Source: an uncultured Selenomonadales bacterium
GTDB taxonomy: Bacteria > Bacillota_C > Negativicutes > Selenomonadales > Selenomonadaceae
Direction of reading: 5' to 3'
DNA length: 5,980 nt
Assembly: GCA_937907035.1 (NCBI GenBank)
Contig: CALCTX010000165.1
Location: 1 to 5,980, forward strand
Made by a program: the position numbers and the translations under genes. Of this stretch, positions 5,910 through 5,980 are shown in pieces (the first letter of the stretch is position 1; each line of letters begins with the position of its first letter). The notes beneath the pieces were generated by a model. The model was not told the origin of the DNA. It did not search any database and worked only from the letters and a program-made list of their open reading frames with translations.

Positions 5910-5980
5910 ATGGCAAAAGTTGATTTGACAAAGTATGGTATCACCGGAGTTACAGAAATAATTCACAATCCTTCTTATGA
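5910..5980 (+). CDS. pckA: Phosphoenolpyruvate carboxykinase (ATP), N-terminal fragment
   Basis: Only 23 codons are visible before the window ends. They read MAKVDLTKYGITGVTEIIHN followed by PSY. The KYGIT...TxIxHNPSY pattern is the characteristic N-terminus of ATP-dependent PEP carboxykinases, cytoplasmic enzymes that interconvert oxaloacetate plus ATP with PEP plus CO2 plus ADP. In fermentative anaerobes the enzyme often runs toward oxaloacetate on the route to succinate or propionate. The ATG is supported by AGAGG at 5894-5898, eleven bases upstream, which is a little long; the closer AGAG at 5904-5907 may contribute. The catalytic region is outside the window, so the call rests on the N-terminal signature alone. 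Confidence 0.8.
   Translation, partial: MAKVDLTKYGITGVTEIIHNPSY

Noticed and set aside
1..5980. CRISPR array, insertion sequence, tRNA or rRNA, phage or defence genes
   Set aside because: I found no regularly spaced repeats, terminal inverted repeats, transposase or integrase motifs, or recognisable RNA gene in any part of the window.

Overview
The window carries six genes, all on the + strand. They look like ordinary metabolism of a strictly anaerobic, fermentative Firmicute. The lipoprotein signal, strong AGGAGG/AGAGG ribosome sites, TTGACA/TATAAT-type promoters, an [FeFe]-hydrogenase maturase, a PTS sugar permease and an ATP-type PEP carboxykinase all fit this. The protein style suggests Negativicutes or a related clostridial group, but that placement is inference from recognition and not a search result.

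Layout. (1) 1-985: the 3' part of hydE, the radical-SAM maturase of [FeFe] hydrogenase; its start lies outside the window. (2) 982-1092: a near-consensus promoter overlapping the hydE stop codon, followed by a terminator-like hairpin directly in front of the next gene. This may be a transcription attenuator, or simply the hydE terminator. (3) 1093-4036: a four-gene polar amino-acid ABC importer (permease, permease, ATPase, lipoprotein binding protein). The binding protein resembles the CjaA cysteine-binding type. The ATPase gene is interrupted by an in-frame TAG between the Q-loop and the LSGGQ signature. A strong terminator ends the operon at 4055-4106. (4) 4178-5746: a glucose/maltose-family PTS EIICB permease transcribed on its own, with only a weak promoter and a weak terminator visible. 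(5) 5747-5909: an intergenic region with tandem candidate promoters. (6) 5910 to the end: the first 23 codons of pckA.

How the genes fit together. Sugar enters by the PTS at the expense of PEP, and PckA works at the PEP/oxaloacetate node, so the two right-hand genes meet at PEP. On the left, HydE acts on an iron complex that carries cysteine as a ligand during H-cluster synthesis, and the neighbouring importer probably takes up cysteine or a related amino acid. The link is suggestive, but the importer has its own promoter.

I do not see an undescribed biological system. The observations most worth following are the broken or split ATPase, with a ribosome-binding sequence formed across its stop codon, and the hairpin leader of the importer operon. 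The non-coding stretches at 986-1092, 4037-4177 and 5747-5909 are each shorter than 300 bases and are described below.
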